A stretch of DNA of 64,000 nt from an uncultured Lachnospira sp. (GTDB lineage: Bacteria; Bacillota; Clostridia; Lachnospirales; Lachnospiraceae). The position numbers and the translations under genes were made by a program. Below, one piece after another: positions 26,472-34,430 of this stretch. Positions within the stretch are counted from its first letter, which is position 1. The number at the start of each line of letters is the position of its first letter. The notes beneath the pieces were generated by a model. The model was not told the DNA's origin, did not search any database, and saw only the letters and a program-made list of their open reading frames with translations. The DNA lies in assembly GCA_910585095.1 (NCBI GenBank), contig CAJUBU010000006.1, forward strand, positions 24,395-88,394. The letters are read 5' to 3'.

Positions 26472-26909
26472 TTAATCCTCTTTACTTTGATTTGCCAAAT
26501 AATCCAAATATCCTTGCAGAATAAAAACAGCCGCAATCTTATCGATTACCGCCTTCCTTTGTTCTCTCCTCACACCACTTTCTATTAGTACATTATTTGC
26601 AGAAACCGTACTTAATCGTTCGTCCCACATAACAACTTCAATACCTGTCCTTCGTTCAAGCTTTTCAGCAAACTCCTTACAAGCTTTGCCTCTCTCTCCT
26701 ATTGTATTATTCATATTTTTAGGAAGCCCAACAATAATCTTTGCAACATCGTACTCCTCAATAATTTCCTCAATTCTAGCTAACGTCTTTCTTAATTTGT
26801 TTTCTTCCTTCCTTGTTATTGTCTCTAACCCTTGCGCCGTTATTCCAAGCGCGTCACTAACTGCAACACCAACCGTCTTTGCTCCATAATCCAACCCAAT
26901 AATTCTCAT
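26472..26909 (-). CDS. ruvX: Holliday junction resolvase-like RuvX (YqgF)
   Basis: 145 residues. RNase H-fold nuclease; the E. coli homologue acts in 16S rRNA 5'-end maturation and the Mycobacterium one resolves Holliday junctions. It begins MRIIGLDYGAKTVGVAVSD with the first catalytic Asp. KIIVGLPKNMNNTIGERGKA and VVMWDERLSTVSAN follow, and the C-terminal IDKIAAVFILQGYLD supplies the last Asp. It abuts ireB directly, with AAGGAAAAGG as ribosome site inside ireB. Confidence 0.93.
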   Translation of the reverse strand: MRIIGLDYGAKTVGVAVSDALGITAQGLETITRKEENKLRKTLARIEEIIEEYDVAKIIVGLPKNMNNTIGERGKACKEFAEKLERRTGIEVVMWDERLSTVSANNVLIESGVRREQRKAVIDKIAAVFILQGYLDYLANQSKED

Positions 26910-27167
26910 CTATAAACCTTTTCCTTCAATAAAGTACTTTAAGACTTCCTCTACCAGCTCGTCTCTCTCAACTTTCATAATAAGGCTTCTGGCATTATTA
27001 TGACTGGTGATATAAGTTGGGTCACCAGACATAATATAGCCAACTATTTGATTTACTGGATTATATCCTTTTTCTTTCAATGCAAGGTACACCTGTTCTA
27101 AAATCTTTTCAACAGATATAACCTTCTCTGGCTGTGTCTTAAAAAATTGTGTATTATTATCTGCCAT
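26910..27167 (-). CDS. ireB: IreB family regulatory protein (UPF0297, YrzL)
   Basis: 85 residues from ATG 27167; a GTG nine bases upstream is less likely because its ribosome site would be too close. The conserved core is LEQVYLALKEKGYNPVNQIV and GYIMSGDPTYITSHNNARSL. In Enterococcus IreB is phosphorylated by the Ser/Thr kinase IreK and lowers cephalosporin tolerance. Here FFKTQPEKVI keeps a conserved Thr. It leads the ruvX-DUF1292 unit. Confidence 0.92.
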   Translation of the reverse strand: MADNNTQFFKTQPEKVISVEKILEQVYLALKEKGYNPVNQIVGYIMSGDPTYITSHNNARSLIMKVERDELVEEVLKYFIEGKGL

Positions 27168-27274
27168 AATCCCCACGTCCTTTTTGTATATGGTATCATA
27201 TTACATTAATTTTTTCAATAAGACAAGTCTTTTATCATAATAAATATTAATAAATCTTTATAAAATTTCAATTT

Positions 27275-27964
27275 TTAATTTAAAACACTGGAATCTACTT
27301 CTGCAATCCCAAGTACAATATTAAAATTTCCATTTCTCATTCTCAATTCATCCATAAACGCTTTTTCATCTACATCTTTTTTCATATACACATAATATGT
27401 AAGTTCATACATTGTACCCATATTGGTTGTCTTTACCTTTATTAGTTGTGCTTTTGTTGTGTATTTTTCAAGCAAATCATCAAATACATGGTTAAAATTC
27501 AAATTTTCAGGAACGGTTATCTTTAATTGTCTATTTTCTGATGAATGGTCTGCAAAATGAATAAAATTTAACAATACTAATAAAAGGAGCAATACAACCA
27601 CAAACACGGCTGCAAATAAAACATAGCCAAGACCACAAGCAAGACCGCTAGCCATTGCAAAAAATACAATCGCTATATCTTTGGCATTGCCCGGCGCACT
27701 TCTAAAACGTACTAGTGCAAACGCTCCTGCCATTGAAAATGCACGCGCTACATTGCTTCCAATCAACAAAATAACAACGGATACAATCGCAGGCAATATC
27801 ACAAGCCCTATAATAAAATTTTTCCCATAGCCTTCTTTTTTACATAAATACATATATACTATTCCAATAATAAGCCCTAATATTATTGCCGTTCCAACAC
27901 TTAACATTGCGGAACCGATATGGATTGTATTATCTGTTGTAGTGGTAAAAATGGATTCAAACAT
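27275..27964 (-). CDS. DUF4956 membrane protein paired with VTC-domain protein
   Basis: 229 residues. Three or four membrane helices in the first about 130 (LGLIIGIVYMYL, IIGLVILPAIVSVVILLIG, a glycine-rich AMASGLACGLGYVLFAAVF), then a soluble C-terminal domain. The ARAFSMAGAFALVRFRSAPG segment is the hallmark of DUF4956. AAAGGAAG gives a strong ribosome site for the ATG at 27964, inside the preceding VTC gene, with an overlap of 64 bases. DUF4956 and VTC-like polyphosphate polymerase genes are regularly paired in bacteria, which suggests a membrane partner or polymer export route. That function is inference. Confidence 0.85.
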   Translation of the reverse strand: MFESIFTTTTDNTIHIGSAMLSVGTAIILGLIIGIVYMYLCKKEGYGKNFIIGLVILPAIVSVVILLIGSNVARAFSMAGAFALVRFRSAPGNAKDIAIVFFAMASGLACGLGYVLFAAVFVVVLLLLLVLLNFIHFADHSSENRQLKITVPENLNFNHVFDDLLEKYTTKAQLIKVKTTNMGTMYELTYYVYMKKDVDEKAFMDELRMRNGNFNIVLGIAEVDSSVLN

Positions 27965-28725
27965 ATTTTTTCTTCCTTTCGACTTTTATTAAAAGAACTC
28001 TGATGTTCCATAATATATTTTTTATATTCTGTTCCATATTTTGAAAAAGAAACAGGATAAATATTTAAATTTGACATAATTTTAGTAAACCATAATGGAA
28101 CGGCTCTATTTATTTTAATCTCCATAAGATACATATTTTCAGGCAAAAGCTGTTCTCCAAAGCTTCCATATTCAAGTCTAATATCTTCCCTTCTGGTTGT
28201 TATATTGGTATCAAATGTAATTCTAAAATCACCATCATTTTTTTCAAAATATGCCAGTCTATCATATGATAAATATACTTTTGGAACAATTTTATAAAAA
28301 TTTTTATAATAATCAATTTCCCCTAATAATTGATTATTAATGTTAGAATTATTTTGAATAATATAACTCGCTGATACATTTCCGCTTAAATAACGATATG
28401 CATCTTTTAGCTGCATCTGTGTTCTTCTCTTGTAGACAATTCCATTGTATTTTTTCTTAATTTCTACAAAAACATTATCTTCAACAGATGGAATACCATA
28501 ACTTCTAACACGTAATTTTTCCTTATATACAGGTTTATCTATACAAGCCCGAATAATATCGTTATTAATAGTATCATAATAAATATTGCTTATCTTATAA
28601 AATTGATTATTTTTATTATAGGTATCCATCACCATATAATCACTTATTTTCTCAAGCATAGCATCATATTGCTGTTGATTTAATAAATACTTTTTTTCAC
28701 ACCTGTTAAATACTTCAATTGCCAT
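27901..28725 (-). CDS. VTC-domain protein, putative polyphosphate polymerase
   Basis: 274 residues, a single VTC domain of the CYTH-like tunnel fold that makes polyphosphate from ATP in yeast Vtc4. Visible markers are RCEKKYLLNQQQYD at the start, YKEKLRVRSYG, VFVEIKKKYNGIVYKRR and YLMEIKINRAVPLWF. The end has FSKYGTEYKKYI. The basic residues lining the tunnel and the metal-binding glutamates (in EIKKK and MEIK) appear present. It overlaps the DUF4956 gene. No SPX domain or membrane helix is fused. The activity is predicted from the fold and not proven for bacterial members in general. Confidence 0.85.
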   Translation of the reverse strand: MAIEVFNRCEKKYLLNQQQYDAMLEKISDYMVMDTYNKNNQFYKISNIYYDTINNDIIRACIDKPVYKEKLRVRSYGIPSVEDNVFVEIKKKYNGIVYKRRTQMQLKDAYRYLSGNVSASYIIQNNSNINNQLLGEIDYYKNFYKIVPKVYLSYDRLAYFEKNDGDFRITFDTNITTRREDIRLEYGSFGEQLLPENMYLMEIKINRAVPLWFTKIMSNLNIYPVSFSKYGTEYKKYIMEHQSSFNKSRKEEKICLNPFLPLQQIIQSISVPQC

Positions 28726-28863
28726 AATTCTCCTTTCTTTTAACCATATTTTCCATTTTTTGTTTTACATATTTAGCAGGCATGCATCTGCTATCTATAT
28801 ATCTTTTTTTCTTGCAGACTTAGAATACCGATAAAATGTGTTTAAATTATGTATAAAATGCGT

Positions 28864-28902
28864 AAAAAAAGTGACCAATTATTTCCATTGGTCACTTTTT
28901 TT
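28864..28902 (-). terminator. Strong bidirectional intrinsic terminator after mscS
   Basis: A perfect 16-bp stem (AAAAAAAGTGACCAAT with ATTGGTCACTTTTTTT) with a 7-nt loop. It lies 4 bases past the mscS stop on the minus strand and insulates the VTC/DUF4956 pair that follows. Confidence 0.9.
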
Positions 28903-28906
28903 ATCT

Positions 28907-29806
28907 TTATTTTGCTTCTGATTTCATATATACATCAATTTGATGAAATGGAATTTCAATACCATTCTTGTCCAGCTCTATTTTATATTTTTCTAAGAAT
29001 AAAAATCTTGTATCCCAGTAATCCTCATATTTCACCCAACATCTTGTCTCTAATGTCACACAATTATCGTCAAGCGATTTTACAATAACTTGAATATCTT
29101 TTTCTTTGTCCACTGCCGGATAACATTTCATAATGGATTCCAGTATTTGTTTAGATTTTGATATATCACTGCCATAAGCAATGCCGATTTCTATATCCAA
29201 TCTTCTTATACCTGCCGCTCCGACATTAGTAATATTAGAATTTGCCAATGAGCCATTTGGCATCATAATAATTTTATTGTCTGGTGTCTTTAATTTGGTA
29301 TAGAGCATATCAATAGAAACAACGGTTCCCTCACAGCCATTGGACAATACATAATCGCCAATTGTAAATGGTTTAAAAAGCATAATTAAAATACCGCCTG
29401 CAAGATTTGACAAACTCCCCTGCAAAGACATGCTGAGCGCAAGCGCCGCCGAACCAAAAACAGCAATAATAGAAGCCGTCTGTATGCCAAGTATATCAAG
29501 TATCGCTGTAAGAATAATTGCATAAGATACCATTCTCAAGATAGAGGAGATAAACTTAATAACCCCTATATCAAAATCACCTTTGCTCAATGCTTTATCA
29601 CATATCTTTAATAGTAATTTAACAAGATATTTTCCTATTTTCCACACCAACAAAGACAAGACCAATTTGAAAATAATATTTAGTCCCCAATTTGCAATAT
29701 CACCAATCAATTTATTGATATTTCCAGAAGAAAATAGAGAGCTTGTCTCTTCCACTGTATTCATTACACTTTCAATTGTTGACTCCAGCAATACTTTTTG
29801 AATCAT
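28907..29806 (-). CDS. mscS: Small-conductance mechanosensitive channel, MscS family
   Basis: 299 residues. Three membrane stretches (about 40-60, 88-110, 115-145). The pore helix has the Gly/Ala-rich FGSAALALSMSLQGSLSNLA followed by GGILIMLFKPF. The cytoplasmic beta domain has GDYVLSNGCEGTVVSIDML and then IIMMPNGSLANSNITN. These are MscS hallmarks of a channel that opens under membrane tension to release solutes. The start is 13 bases after the GlgB-like gene, so the two are probably co-transcribed, and a strong terminator follows. Confidence 0.92.
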   Translation of the reverse strand: MIQKVLLESTIESVMNTVEETSSLFSSGNINKLIGDIANWGLNIIFKLVLSLLVWKIGKYLVKLLLKICDKALSKGDFDIGVIKFISSILRMVSYAIILTAILDILGIQTASIIAVFGSAALALSMSLQGSLSNLAGGILIMLFKPFTIGDYVLSNGCEGTVVSIDMLYTKLKTPDNKIIMMPNGSLANSNITNVGAAGIRRLDIEIGIAYGSDISKSKQILESIMKCYPAVDKEKDIQVIVKSLDDNCVTLETRCWVKYEDYWDTRFLFLEKYKIELDKNGIEIPFHQIDVYMKSEAK

Positions 29807-29818
29807 ACTCTACTCCAC

Positions 29819-32107
29819 TTATTTATCCGCAAGCTTTGACAGTTTTATATCCGATTCTTTTTTTATCTTATCATATAATTCTTTGGCTGTTTTTAAACTT
29901 TTTTCAGCTTCAGCACATTCTTTAGCGGTTTCTTTAGCTATTTTTATTGCCTCTTTTTCCGCTTTCGCAGCAGTTTCTGCAAGACCTTTAGCATGTTCAA
30001 AAACCCTTTCTTTTTCTTTAATATCATCAAGCGCTTTACTTAATGCAATATTGGTATCTGATATAATTTTGATGCGTTTCTTTTCCGATTCTGAAAATTC
30101 TACATAATCATACAATGCAGCTTCCAATGGCTTCAAATCAACAAGCAACGAGTTTTCTTGTCCATTATATGGTTCATTCGTCGTCCATAACACTTCTTTT
30201 TTATTTAAAATACTACTATATTTTCCTGGATTTGATATACCCAGTCGAAAAGCTTTTCTTTCCACTGGTGTAAAATTAATAACAACCAAAACTTGCTTTC
30301 CGCTGTTATCAAATCTTGTATATGCAACAACCGTTTCTTCCGATGATGTTGTATCTACCCATTGAAATCCTTGCGGCTCTTGGTCAAGTTCATATAATGG
30401 CTTATTCTTTTTATATATTGTGTTTAATTGAATAATACTTTCCTCACAACCCTTACACTGTGAAATATCAATACATTTTTTACCAGGATGCGTGTATAAA
30501 AATGTCAATGCTGTCATTATATGTTTTTGTACCATATCTTCTAACTGTGATGGATCTTCAATCGATAAAACAGGTGCTGCCGCTCTTAAATTAAGCGCTT
30601 TTGTATCAAACATCAATATATAGTTTTCTGTGTAATGATAGAGCATACTTAAAAATAAATTTTTGTAATCGCTTTTTCTAAATAGTGGGTCTTTACAATA
30701 AAAGCTTGCAAAATCCTTTTGAAAATTCAAATTCACCTTATAATCAAAACCAAGACCTTGCTCGCTAACATTAGTTGTCACTTTTGACCATAAACTGTTT
30801 TCTTCAGCAATAAACAATACTTTTTCTGGTAATTTTTTGATTTTATTGCTTACATTTTTAATAAACTCTATCGCTTCAAGATTTTCATTGCCACCATATA
30901 TATTTGGTGTCCACTGTCCTGCTTCACAGCCATAATCCCTATAAAGCATAACGGATACATCTTTGAGCTTAATGCCATCGACATGAAACTGCTTTATCAT
31001 ATACATAATGCTTGACAAAAGATAGCTGACAACTTCTGGTTTATTGTAATCATATATTGCCGCTTTGCCATTTGACGCCGAATCAATAAAAGCTTCTCTT
31101 ATATCATACAGATGAGTGCCATCATAATATTCAAAACTGCCATATCCCTGTTCCATATATGCACAGTTACATTCTGCAATAACACCTATTCCTCTGCAAT
31201 GACAATCATCAATAAAACTTTTTAATTTATCACTTCCAACATGTTGATTGATACAAAAATTTCCAGCATATAGCGCATTTTTTGCATCAATAGTTGATGT
31301 TATTTTACCAATCTCAACATAATTAAAGCCTAGCTCCTCTATTTTTTTTGCATCAACATCAGCAATAATATCTTCTATATCAATTTTATATATCGCCATT
31401 GGTGATGTCACATCCACATTATGCTGCCAGTTATTTTCCGACCATATAAATTCATACAAATCATTATTATCTGCCATATTATATGGGTCTGCTTTCTTAA
31501 AAGTAGAATTGTCTCGCAATTTTACTTCATAACAATACTTATCTTCCTTTACATTGTTTGGAATAAACAATGTAAAAATACCACTTTCTTTATCCTTTAT
31601 CATGGGATGCAATCTGCCATCATAATTATTAAAAGAGCCAACGACGCTCACACGTCTGGCGTTTGGCGCCCATACAGCATAGGATACGCCATCAATACCA
31701 TTTATCTGCGTTTCATGACTTCCCATAAACTGATAAGCATTTTCACATGTTCCACTGATAAATTTTTTTACATCCGCCGCCTTTAGTGTCACATGAAATG
31801 CGTAGGGGTCTGATACGGTTGATACAACACCTTTTACATTTTCAATAGACAACGTATAAGACAATTTTTTCTTTGATGGAATAAGTACTGCAAAATATCC
31901 AGACTCATCAACTTTTTCCATAATATATGTCTTTTTCATTGATGCTACATTCACTTTAATTTCAACGGCATCTGGTCTAAATACTTGAATTAAAAATCCT
32001 TCTTTTAATAATCGTCCACCCAACAACTCATTTGGCTCATCGCTTTCTGCATAAACAATCCCTTCAATTTCAGGCCAGTTCATTAAATTATAAAGTTTAT
32101 TCCCCAT
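29819..32107 (-). CDS. GlgB-like branching-enzyme pseudoenzyme with coiled-coil tail
   Basis: 762 residues. A CBM48-like region at about 139-220 (SYAVWAPNARRVSVVGSFNN) and a GH13 barrel clearly related to 1,4-alpha-glucan branching enzyme (YDGTHLYD, GQWTPNIYGGNENLEAIEF, FIAEEN, HPGKK). The active site is eroded. At the nucleophile position the GlgB pattern DGLRVDAV reads DGIKLKDV (K382). The SHDE motif reads DTKA (K503 for Asp). The region-I Asp and His are Glu and Tyr. Only the acid/base Glu (E435) remains. Residues about 675-762 form an extra Ala/Lys/Glu-rich coiled coil. It probably binds glucan or a partner without branching it. mscS follows after 13 bases. I do not know a described relative. 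Confidence 0.85.
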   Translation of the reverse strand: MGNKLYNLMNWPEIEGIVYAESDEPNELLGGRLLKEGFLIQVFRPDAVEIKVNVASMKKTYIMEKVDESGYFAVLIPSKKKLSYTLSIENVKGVVSTVSDPYAFHVTLKAADVKKFISGTCENAYQFMGSHETQINGIDGVSYAVWAPNARRVSVVGSFNNYDGRLHPMIKDKESGIFTLFIPNNVKEDKYCYEVKLRDNSTFKKADPYNMADNNDLYEFIWSENNWQHNVDVTSPMAIYKIDIEDIIADVDAKKIEELGFNYVEIGKITSTIDAKNALYAGNFCINQHVGSDKLKSFIDDCHCRGIGVIAECNCAYMEQGYGSFEYYDGTHLYDIREAFIDSASNGKAAIYDYNKPEVVSYLLSSIMYMIKQFHVDGIKLKDVSVMLYRDYGCEAGQWTPNIYGGNENLEAIEFIKNVSNKIKKLPEKVLFIAEENSLWSKVTTNVSEQGLGFDYKVNLNFQKDFASFYCKDPLFRKSDYKNLFLSMLYHYTENYILMFDTKALNLRAAAPVLSIEDPSQLEDMVQKHIMTALTFLYTHPGKKCIDISQCKGCEESIIQLNTIYKKNKPLYELDQEPQGFQWVDTTSSEETVVAYTRFDNSGKQVLVVINFTPVERKAFRLGISNPGKYSSILNKKEVLWTTNEPYNGQENSLLVDLKPLEAALYDYVEFSESEKKRIKIISDTNIALSKALDDIKEKERVFEHAKGLAETAAKAEKEAIKIAKETAKECAEAEKSLKTAKELYDKIKKESDIKLSKLADK

Positions 32108-32134
32108 TAAAAATCCCCTTTCTTGTTTAACTTA

Positions 32135-32160
32135 CAAGTTTGGAAAAAGACACAAACTTA
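32135..32160 (-). repeat. AAGTTTG/CAAACTT hairpin upstream of the GlgB-like gene
   Basis: AAGTTTG (32136-32142) pairs with CAAACTT (32153-32159) over a 10-nt loop, between the hydrolase stop and the GlgB-like start. The stem sequence matches the recurring hairpins near tgt, aroC and dnaK. No T-tract follows. Confidence 0.4.
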
Positions 32161-32166
32161 AAAAAT

Positions 32167-33024
32167 TTATATAAAAGTAAGGTTGTTAAGCCATGTATTA
32201 AAAAGGCTTGTCCATACGCTTACTTCTGGACAGTAATGTTTACAATCCTTTGTATCAGTCTCTTTTGTTCCAAGACCTAACCCATGCACACCTGATGGAA
32301 AAATATGAAGTTCAAAATTAACATTCGCTTTTCTATAAGCTGATGCCAACATTAACGAATTTTCAACAGGCACTGAATTATCTGTAAATGTATGCCATAT
32401 AAAAGCTGGCGGTGTATCGGATGTAACATTACGCTCAACAGAAACTAACTTTAATATATCAGCATCCGTTATCTTATCCTGCAATAATCTTTCAAAAGAT
32501 AATAGATGCGCCTTATCGCCAGAAGTGATAACAGGATAACCCAACATCAAACCATTTGGTTTAATATCATCACTATTTAACTGCATTAATTTCAAGAAAT
32601 CATCCATAATTGGATTATTATACAATGTGCCAAGACAACCTGCCACATGTCCTCCTGCTGAAAATCCTGCCATAATAATTCTACCTGGATTGACATCCCA
32701 CTGAGCTGCATGTTTTCTTACATAATCAACTGCATAAGCGGCTTCATATACTTGACATGGAAATACATTCGGCATCAGACTATATCTTAAAATTGCTGCA
32801 TTGTATCCCATATCCAACATTTTAATTGCAATTACTTCTGCCTCTCTTGGAGAATGATGTTCATATCCGCCACCCGGACAAATAATAACAAATGGTCTGT
32901 AAAATTTGTTTTGATAATCTGGAAACATATCTTTAATATAAGTGGTAATCGTTGCTTTATTGCCATTGTGACTGATTCCAAGTTTGCTATAATCAATATC
33001 AATTTCTATCACTTCATGTATCAT
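32167..33024 (-). CDS. Alpha/beta hydrolase, acetyl-esterase-like
   Basis: 285 residues. An oxyanion-hole segment PFVIICPGGGYEHHSPRE lies at about 44-61. The nucleophile elbow is MAGFSAGGHVAG (Ser122). An Asp in FIWHTFTDNSVPVENSL and a His in FPSGVHGLGLG complete a plausible triad. The pattern matches the BD-FAE/acetyl-xylan-esterase-like family, which removes acetyl or feruloyl groups from plant or other carbohydrates. There is no signal peptide, so it acts inside the cell, probably on imported oligosaccharides. AAAGGATATGG precedes the ATG. Substrate is not determined by the sequence. Confidence 0.85.
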   Translation of the reverse strand: MIHEVIEIDIDYSKLGISHNGNKATITTYIKDMFPDYQNKFYRPFVIICPGGGYEHHSPREAEVIAIKMLDMGYNAAILRYSLMPNVFPCQVYEAAYAVDYVRKHAAQWDVNPGRIIMAGFSAGGHVAGCLGTLYNNPIMDDFLKLMQLNSDDIKPNGLMLGYPVITSGDKAHLLSFERLLQDKITDADILKLVSVERNVTSDTPPAFIWHTFTDNSVPVENSLMLASAYRKANVNFELHIFPSGVHGLGLGTKETDTKDCKHYCPEVSVWTSLFNTWLNNLTFI

Positions 33025-33073
33025 AATGCCATATCCTTTCTTTTATTTATAATCAAATACTTCCTTGATGAGA

Positions 33074-34306
33074 TTAAATTTTATGTATAAATATACCACT
33101 TCTAAGTTTTGGTTCAAACCAAGTTGATTTAGGAGGCATCAAAAGATTTGCATCGGAAACGGCAAATAATTCGCCAATCGACGTTGCATACATTGAAAAT
33201 GCTAAAACACAATCTTTGCTGCAGCGTCTTTCAAGCTCTCCTAATCCGCGTATACCACCAACAAAATCAATTCTCTTATCCGTTTTAGGGTCTTTGATAC
33301 CAAACAATGGCGTCAATATATACTGTTGTAAAATTGCTACATCTAACCCATCAACAGGATGTGAATTTTGAATATCTTTATGTGCTGTAAGTTTGTACCA
33401 TTTTCCCTCCAAATACATGCCAAATTCACCCTTATTTTCAGGATTAACCTGCTCATTGGACAATGTGACATCAAAATATTTAGAAATTTGTTCAAGTAAT
33501 GCAGCAGGCTCATATCCATTCAAATCTTTGACAACACGATTATATGGAAGTATCATTAATTCTTCATCTGGAAATAACACTGAAAGAAAATAGTTAAATT
33601 CTTCATTTCCTGTATATTCTGGATTGGCATCACGTCTTTTTAACCCTACCTTTACAGCCGATGCTGCTCTATGATGTCCATCAGCAATATATATAGAATC
33701 AATCGTTTCAAACGCATGTTGAATTTTATTAATACTTTCTTTATTACCTATCTTCCAAACTTGATGCTGTATACCATCATTGGATACAAAATCATAAAGT
33801 GGTTCACTATTCTTTACTCTAGCCACTTCTTCCCTTATTGTATCATTGGCTCTATAAGCGAGAAAAATAGGACCTGTCTGTGCGCTTAATGTATCAACAT
33901 GTGTAATTCGGTCAACCTCTTTTTCAGCACGTGTATTTTCATGCTTTTTGATAACATCATTTTGATAATCATCAATGGATGCACAGGCAACAATTCCTGT
34001 CTGTGTTCTTCCATTCATTGTAAGAGCATAAATATAGTATGCTCTATCCTTGTCTGTTATATAGGTACCATCAGCAATTGCTTCTTCTAATAATTCCTTT
34101 GCTTTTGCATATACTTCTGGCGCATAGGTATCTACAGAATCATCAAATTGTGTCTCAGCTCTGTCAATTCTAAGAAATGACTTTGGCTCTCTTTTTACCT
34201 CAGCAACAGCTTCTTCTCTATTATATACATCATAGGGAAGTGCTGCAACACGGTCAACACATGCAACATCTGGTCTTATACACTCAAATGGTTTAATTGT
34301 AGCCAT
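33074..34306 (-). CDS. DUF1015 family protein
   Basis: 410 residues, full length for DUF1015. Recognisable segments are ALPYDVYNREEAVAEVK, FLRIDRAETQF, the YIADGHHRAASAVKV motif near 220 and FVGGIRGLGELERR near 365. The HHR core suggests a nuclease-like or phosphotransfer site, but the biochemical role is unknown to me. From memory this family often neighbours serA and serC in Clostridia. Here a chemoreceptor gene lies between it and serA. AAAGGAG precedes the ATG. It is cytoplasmic, with no membrane helix. Confidence 0.85.
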   Translation of the reverse strand: MATIKPFECIRPDVACVDRVAALPYDVYNREEAVAEVKREPKSFLRIDRAETQFDDSVDTYAPEVYAKAKELLEEAIADGTYITDKDRAYYIYALTMNGRTQTGIVACASIDDYQNDVIKKHENTRAEKEVDRITHVDTLSAQTGPIFLAYRANDTIREEVARVKNSEPLYDFVSNDGIQHQVWKIGNKESINKIQHAFETIDSIYIADGHHRAASAVKVGLKRRDANPEYTGNEEFNYFLSVLFPDEELMILPYNRVVKDLNGYEPAALLEQISKYFDVTLSNEQVNPENKGEFGMYLEGKWYKLTAHKDIQNSHPVDGLDVAILQQYILTPLFGIKDPKTDKRIDFVGGIRGLGELERRCSKDCVLAFSMYATSIGELFAVSDANLLMPPKSTWFEPKLRSGIFIHKI

Positions 34307-34430
34307 AATACTCCTTTCACGCTGATTTTCTATACAGCTTTATATTTTATAACATAAGGTTTATCCACCAAGCGATAATACTTATTTAATGCAAATTATC
34401 TGCAAAGTGTAATAACCATTATTTAACTAT

